A DNA stretch of 64,000 nucleotides, from contig NZ_QOCG01000031.1 in the NCBI RefSeq assembly GCF_003318235.1, positions 1-64,000 on the forward strand, written 5' to 3'. The first letter of the stretch is position 1. The number at the start of each line of letters is the position of its first letter. Both the position numbers and the translations under genes were made by a program. Origin of the DNA: Loktanella sp. D2R18. GTDB taxonomy: Bacteria; Pseudomonadota; Alphaproteobacteria; Rhodobacterales; Rhodobacteraceae. The notes beneath the pieces are model-generated. The model was not told the DNA's origin, made no database searches, and saw only the letters and a list, made by a program, of their open reading frames with translations. Of the stretch, positions 59,757 to 64,000 are shown piece by piece.

Positions 59757-60986
59757 ATGACGCGACCGCTTTGCAATCCAAACAATTGCCATCAACATTG
59801 GCTGCTAGACACGGTACATCGCGGCTACTTGCAGATGGATGCACAGCGACAGTTCGACTTTTTTCGCCCAAGTTTGCGATCTTCCGGCGGGTTTTATGTG
59901 CTTGATCTGGACGGCGCGCCGTTGGACAGCACCGTACAAGAATTGCATACAACCGCACGCATGGTGCATTCCTTTGCGCTTGGGCAGATGGCAGGGTCCG
60001 CGGGTTGTGCCGCTGTGGTTGATCACGGTTTGAAATACCTCAATTGCCACCATCGCGACGCCGACTATGGCGGCTATGTCTGGGCGTTAGATGGCGATGA
60101 CATCCATGATGGGCGTAAGCTGGCTTATGGGCATGTGTTTGTTTTGCTGGCCGCATCTTCCGCGCATATGGCGGGGCATCCGGAGGCGATGGCCATAATT
60201 GATGATGTAACAAAGGTGCTTGAAACGAAATTCTGGCAAGACGATTTCGGCTTGTTCGCAGACGAATGGAACCGCGATTGGACCCCGTTTTCGACCTATC
60301 GTGGCATGAACGCCAATATGCACGGAGTTGAAGCCTTGTTGACCGCATATGAGGCGACGGGTCGTACCGCTTATTTGGACAAAGCAGGCCGCATTTTGGA
60401 TTTCTTTGTCGGGCAAATTGCCCCGGCGAACAAATGGCGACTGGCCGAGCATTACACCAAAGATTGGCAGATCGATTGGGCCTATTCTGAGAACCCGATG
60501 TTCCGCCCAGCCGGCACCACGCCGGGGCATTCGTTTGAATTGGCGCGCCTGTCTTTGCAATACTGGGATCTGCGCGGACGGCCAGAGGGAGGCGCGGTGA
60601 ATGCAGCGCGTAACCTCATGCAAGCTGCACTTGATGATGCATGGGACCCTGAACGCGGCGGGTTGATCTACACGCTAAACCACGACGGAACCCCTGCGAT
60701 CAAAGACCGGTATTGGTGGCCCGTTACCGAAGCCATTGGCGTTTTGGCAGCCTTGATCAAGCTGGACCCGACCACGGCAGATGAAGACTGGTATCGCAAG
60801 CTATGGCAATTCGCGGATAACCATTTCGTCGATCACGCGCGTGGCGGTTGGTATCCTGAAATTGATAGCGCAGGCGTGCCGACGGATGCGCAGTTCAAAG
60901 GGAAGCCTGATATTTATCACGCTGTGCAAGCATCTCTATTTGCATTGGCACCAGGTATTTCGAACATGGCAAAGCCGCGGGCCTAA
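59757..60986 (+). CDS. AGE-superfamily sugar isomerase (YihS/mannose isomerase-like)
   Basis: This 409-residue protein is an (alpha/alpha)6 barrel of the N-acylglucosamine 2-epimerase family: STVQELHTTARMVHSFALG, YGHVFVLLAASSAHMAG, YRGMNANMHGVEALLTAYE and FRPAGTTPGHSFELARLS carry the conserved His and Arg residues, with a final KPDIYHAVQA. Members include sulfoquinovose isomerase YihS and mannose isomerases; sequence alone cannot separate them. It lies between the sulfoquinovose-type operon and a TRAP transporter, and is convergent with the latter. Confidence 0.85.
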   Translation: MTRPLCNPNNCHQHWLLDTVHRGYLQMDAQRQFDFFRPSLRSSGGFYVLDLDGAPLDSTVQELHTTARMVHSFALGQMAGSAGCAAVVDHGLKYLNCHHRDADYGGYVWALDGDDIHDGRKLAYGHVFVLLAASSAHMAGHPEAMAIIDDVTKVLETKFWQDDFGLFADEWNRDWTPFSTYRGMNANMHGVEALLTAYEATGRTAYLDKAGRILDFFVGQIAPANKWRLAEHYTKDWQIDWAYSENPMFRPAGTTPGHSFELARLSLQYWDLRGRPEGGAVNAARNLMQAALDDAWDPERGGLIYTLNHDGTPAIKDRYWWPVTEAIGVLAALIKLDPTTADEDWYRKLWQFADNHFVDHARGGWYPEIDSAGVPTDAQFKGKPDIYHAVQASLFALAPGISNMAKPRA

Positions 60987-60987
60987 A

Positions 60988-61025
60988 CAAAAGCGGCGCC
61001 CCACAAATTGTAGCGCCCCGCTTTG
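60988..61025. terminator. Bidirectional terminator between the isomerase and dctM
   Basis: A stem built from AAAGCGG-CGC and GCG-CC-CCGCTTT, with A- and T-rich ends, lies between two convergent genes. Confidence 0.75.
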
Positions 61026-61029
61026 TTGT

Positions 61030-62313
61030 CTATTTTGCAAAGACCGCAGGCAACCAAAGCGACACCGCAGGAATAAACGTCACCAAAACCAAAGCACCCA
61101 AAAGCGCCAGATAGAACGGCCAGATAGACTTCAGGGCCGACTCGATTTTAATTTTACCAACAGCGCAACCGACGAACAAACATGTCCCTACGGGTGGGGT
61201 ACACAGGCCAAGGCCAAGGTTCACCAACATCATAATACCGAACTGTGCCGGATCCATTCCGAGTCCTACAGCTATGGGCAAAAAGATCGGCGTGCAAATG
61301 AGAATCAATGCCGCCATGTCCATGATCATCCCTAACATCAGCAAGATCAGGTTAATCATTAGCAGAATGATGATCGGATTGTCCGAAATCGTGATCAGCG
61401 CTGAGCTGAGCAACTCGGGCACCGAATAGATTGCGAGCAGATACGCAAAGGATTTGGCGAATGCGATCAAGACCATGACCATGGACGTCGTGCGCACCGT
61501 TCCGACAACGGACCGTTTAAACGAATCCAAGCTGAGGCTTTTGTAATAGAACTTGGTCAGCAACAACGCATAAATCGCGCCAAATGCACCGGATTCGGTC
61601 ACAGTGAACCATCCCGACAGTGTACCACCAACGATGATCACCGCCGTAAAAAACCCAGGGATTGCGTCAAACGCGGTACTGCGGACGGTATTCCAGCCAG
61701 GAAAGGGATCAGCAGGATAGTTGTGCTTGATCGACAAAATGTAGGCCGCGATGGCGATGCATATGCACATCATAACGCCTGGAATGACGCCTGCTAGGAA
61801 CATCTTGGACACAGTCACGCCGCTGCCAGCTGCCACGACATAAATGATCATGTTGTGGCTTGGCGGAATCACGATCCCTGCGATGGACGATGTCACGGTG
61901 ACGTTAACGGCAAAATCTGGCCGGTAACCGCGTTCTTTCATCACTGGCACAAGGATTGAACCCAGAGCAGAAATATCGGCAACGGCAGACCCAGAAATGC
62001 CACCAAATAACATGCTTGAGAAGATGTTGACCATGGCGAGGCCGCCTTTGAAATGCCCTACCAGCGCCTGCGCCAATTTGACAAGGCGTGTCGCAATGCC
62101 GCCGTGCAGCATCAACTCCCCCGCAAAGACAAAGAACGGGATCGCCAGCAATGACTTGGCTGTGATGCCAGCAGTCGCCTGTTGGAACGTCGTCAAAAGA
62201 CCGAAGCTATCGTACCACATTGCGGACGCAGCAGCGATACCCATTGCAAAGGCGACAGGCAGACCAATAACGACACCGGCGCCAAAAACGCCTAACAAAA
62301 TGAGCAGGCCCAT
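61030..62313 (-). CDS. dctM: TRAP transporter large permease
   Basis: This 427-residue protein with about twelve hydrophobic segments is the TRAP large membrane subunit. It starts MGLLILLGVFGAGVVIGLPV and has SMLFGGISGSAVADISALGS and PPSHNMIIYVVAAGSG motifs typical of DctM. It carries out sodium-coupled transport with the small subunit. It starts one base after the dctQ stop. Confidence 0.95.
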   Translation of the reverse strand: MGLLILLGVFGAGVVIGLPVAFAMGIAAASAMWYDSFGLLTTFQQATAGITAKSLLAIPFFVFAGELMLHGGIATRLVKLAQALVGHFKGGLAMVNIFSSMLFGGISGSAVADISALGSILVPVMKERGYRPDFAVNVTVTSSIAGIVIPPSHNMIIYVVAAGSGVTVSKMFLAGVIPGVMMCICIAIAAYILSIKHNYPADPFPGWNTVRSTAFDAIPGFFTAVIIVGGTLSGWFTVTESGAFGAIYALLLTKFYYKSLSLDSFKRSVVGTVRTTSMVMVLIAFAKSFAYLLAIYSVPELLSSALITISDNPIIILLMINLILLMLGMIMDMAALILICTPIFLPIAVGLGMDPAQFGIMMLVNLGLGLCTPPVGTCLFVGCAVGKIKIESALKSIWPFYLALLGALVLVTFIPAVSLWLPAVFAK

Positions 62314-62314
62314 A

Positions 62315-62866
62315 CTATAAGTTCTCCGTTTCGATCGGGTCGTTTGAGAATGGCTCTTCGGGCAACCATGTGGAAAATGTCAGGATGCGCGATATGGCGC
62401 GCATGCCCGCAAATATAAAGATCAGCCCGCCGAATATGCAGATAGCCGCTGACCGGATGCTTTCGGGAACGTCAAGCATCGGGATGAGTGAGTCCCAACC
62501 AAAGGCGACCCAACGCCAACTGGACACCATCATAACGAGCCCAAAGGCGGCAACGATCAAATCAATACTCACAATGAGTACTTTTTGAATCATTACAGGC
62601 ATCATGTCGCGAAAAACTGTCACGCCGAGGTGGGTGTTATTTCTGACGCCGGCTGCGGCGCCAAGAAAGACGATATAGCAGATCAGAACAAAAGAGAGTT
62701 GTTCAACCCAGGTCGGGGAATCGTTAAGTACCTTTCGGCCAAACGCCAACCAGAAGTACGTCACGATCAGGATGACCAATGAGATTGAGGCGATAAAAAT
62801 GCAGAGCTTTTCGACGGCTCCAAGCACCTTTTCGATCCAGTTAAGAACCGCTCTACGGCTAGACAT
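62315..62866 (-). CDS. dctQ: TRAP transporter small permease
   Basis: This 183-residue protein has four hydrophobic segments and the short-chain DctQ pattern (SPTWVEQLSFVLICYIVFLGAA-type region near residue 55, followed by NNTHLGVTVF). It is the small membrane subunit partnering dctM. Confidence 0.92.
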   Translation of the reverse strand: MSSRRAVLNWIEKVLGAVEKLCIFIASISLVILIVTYFWLAFGRKVLNDSPTWVEQLSFVLICYIVFLGAAAGVRNNTHLGVTVFRDMMPVMIQKVLIVSIDLIVAAFGLVMMVSSWRWVAFGWDSLIPMLDVPESIRSAAICIFGGLIFIFAGMRAISRILTFSTWLPEEPFSNDPIETENL

Positions 62867-62949
62867 ACTCGCCTCGTGTGTTGTTTTGATGGGGAATTAG
62901 GAAGGGCGGCTCGCGTGAATATCGCAAGCCGCCCAAAGATGTGCCGCGC

Positions 62950-63933
62950 TTATTCAGCGTTGCGGATCAGGTTTACCAGATCAGTCAGGTCAGGGTTTTC
63001 TGCTAGGAAGCCTTCGTATACTGGCGCCATTGCGTCTTGGAATGGGCCTTTGTCAGCAATCGTGTTGACGACTGTTCCGCCAGCTTGAACGATTTCCATA
63101 GAAGCCGCCTCACGTGCTTGCCACAGTTCACGCTGCAAGATTGCAGAGTTGTGACCAGCTTCTTTCAGGATTTCCTGCTGCTCAGCAGACAGACCATCGA
63201 AAGTGATCTTGGACATGCACAGGCACTCAGGAATGATCAGGTGCTCTGTAAGCGAGTAGTAAGAAGCAACTTCAAAGTGACTTGTTGATTCATATGATGG
63301 CGGATTGTTTTCCGCACCGTCAACAACGCCAGTCTGGATCGACTGATACACTTCGGCGAATGCCATTGGTGTTGCGTTGCCGTCCATTGATTCAACCATC
63401 TGAACGAACAAATTGTTGTTCATAACGCGAATTTTCAGACCTTCTACGTCTGCAGGCGTGTTGATTGGACGGACAGAGTTATAGAAAGACCGTGCGCCAG
63501 CATCGTACCAGCCCAGTGGTTCGACACCACGGGCGCGCATGCCTTCAGAGATGGCTTCGCCAACTTCACCGTCCATCATTTCATACATCGCTGGGATGGA
63601 TGGGAAGATGAATGGCAGTGAAACAACGTTTGCTTCTGGAACAGACGTGCCGAACGGGCCGAGGCTGAATTCACCGAAGTCGATGACGCCAAGACGCAGC
63701 TGTTCGATCGCATCAGGCTGGCTGCCCAAAACGCCGTTGTGGAATGTTTTTGCGGTCAATTCACCGCCGGTGCGTTCTGCAACTTCGGCAGCGAATGATT
63801 CCATCGCGATAGAAACCGGATAGTCTTCGACGTGGATGTTCCAGCCGCGCAGCTCTTCGGCTGAGGCCCCAGTCGCTGCAAGTGCAAGGCAGCTGCCAAG
63901 AACGGCACTGCGAAGTGTGAATGATGTCGTCAT
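62950..63933 (-). CDS. dctP: TRAP transporter substrate-binding protein
   Basis: An in-frame upstream start exists at 63978, but GGGAGG precedes the ATG at 63933, giving 327 residues with a signal peptide cleaved after ASA near residue 25. DctP-type motifs are seen: MESFAAEVAERTGGELTAKT, GVLGSQPDAIEQLRLGVIDF and VDGAENNPPSYESTSHFEVA, with the Arg/Asn region contacting carboxylated ligands. A carboxylic or sugar-acid ligand is likely but unknown. It is the first gene of the P-Q-M operon; its promoter region lies at 63934-64000 at the window edge. Confidence 0.94.
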   Translation of the reverse strand: MTTSFTLRSAVLGSCLALAATGASAEELRGWNIHVEDYPVSIAMESFAAEVAERTGGELTAKTFHNGVLGSQPDAIEQLRLGVIDFGEFSLGPFGTSVPEANVVSLPFIFPSIPAMYEMMDGEVGEAISEGMRARGVEPLGWYDAGARSFYNSVRPINTPADVEGLKIRVMNNNLFVQMVESMDGNATPMAFAEVYQSIQTGVVDGAENNPPSYESTSHFEVASYYSLTEHLIIPECLCMSKITFDGLSAEQQEILKEAGHNSAILQRELWQAREAASMEIVQAGGTVVNTIADKGPFQDAMAPVYEGFLAENPDLTDLVNLIRNAE

Positions 63934-64000
63934 GTGATCCTCCCAGATACAAATATGGTTTGCGCCCCCCACCGGCACGGAAAAGAATCCGTCCGATTGC

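Noticed and set aside
60781-61335. Plus-strand frame of 184 codons spanning the isomerase 3' end, the terminator and dctM
   Set aside because: It runs through two real genes and a terminator; composition is not protein-like.

Overview
The window is a piece of an alphaproteobacterial chromosome, most likely from the marine Roseobacter group (Rhodobacterales). The ribosomal and RNA polymerase proteins are alphaproteobacterial in type, and the gene set (trimethylamine monooxygenase, TMAO demethylase, dimethylamine monooxygenase, N-methylglutamate pathway, sarcosine-oxidase-like proteins, TRAP transporter) is typical of roseobacters. This placement rests on protein character and gene content; no database search was possible.

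Positions 1-21101 (mostly minus strand) hold the rif/str supercluster, read from high to low coordinates: tRNA-Trp, secE, nusG, rplK, rplA, rplJ, rplL, rpoB, rpoC, rpsL, rpsG, fusA and the first codons of tuf. Accessory genes sit at five junctions: a sulfotransferase-like gene (tRNA/secE), a cytochrome b561 plus degenerate-Rieske pair on the other strand (nusG/rplK), a Tat-exported metallo-beta-lactamase-fold protein on the other strand (rplA/rplJ), a small lipoprotein with 4-base overlaps to both neighbours (rpoB/rpoC), and a glycosyltransferase-like gene plus an EamA transporter (rpoC/rpsL). Positions 21173-23149 carry a DUF374 acyltransferase-like gene and a TetR regulator divergent from an AhpD/carboxymuconolactone-decarboxylase-like gene, with a clear double operator between them.

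Positions 23397-47688 are a nearly complete methylated-amine degradation region. Tmm oxidises trimethylamine to TMAO, Tdm splits TMAO to dimethylamine plus formaldehyde, DmmABC (with DmmD) demethylates dimethylamine to methylamine, GmaS makes gamma-glutamylmethylamide, MgsABC makes N-methylglutamate, and MgdABCD regenerates glutamate and passes the methyl carbon to tetrahydrofolate. An ammonium transporter with an unlisted 56-residue membrane protein, an XRE-cupin regulator and an EamA transporter accompany them. Between tmm and tdm lies a roughly 2.6 kb insert (outer-membrane beta-barrel and TPR-sulfotransferase) bounded on one side by the real tdm 3' end and on the other by a diverged relic of a second tdm 3' end.

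Positions 48379-58794 look like an oxidative sulfoquinovose (sulfo-SMO type) locus: a Gfo/Idh/MocA protein that may be an NAD-dependent sulfoquinovosidase, a GntR regulator, a two-component flavin monooxygenase system, an aldo/keto reductase, an ABC sugar importer and a UPF0324 probable sulfite exporter. An FNR-type box lies in the regulator/monooxygenase intergenic region. Downstream are a small secreted protein of unknown role, an AGE-superfamily sugar isomerase and a complete TRAP transporter (P, Q, M) running to the end of the window.
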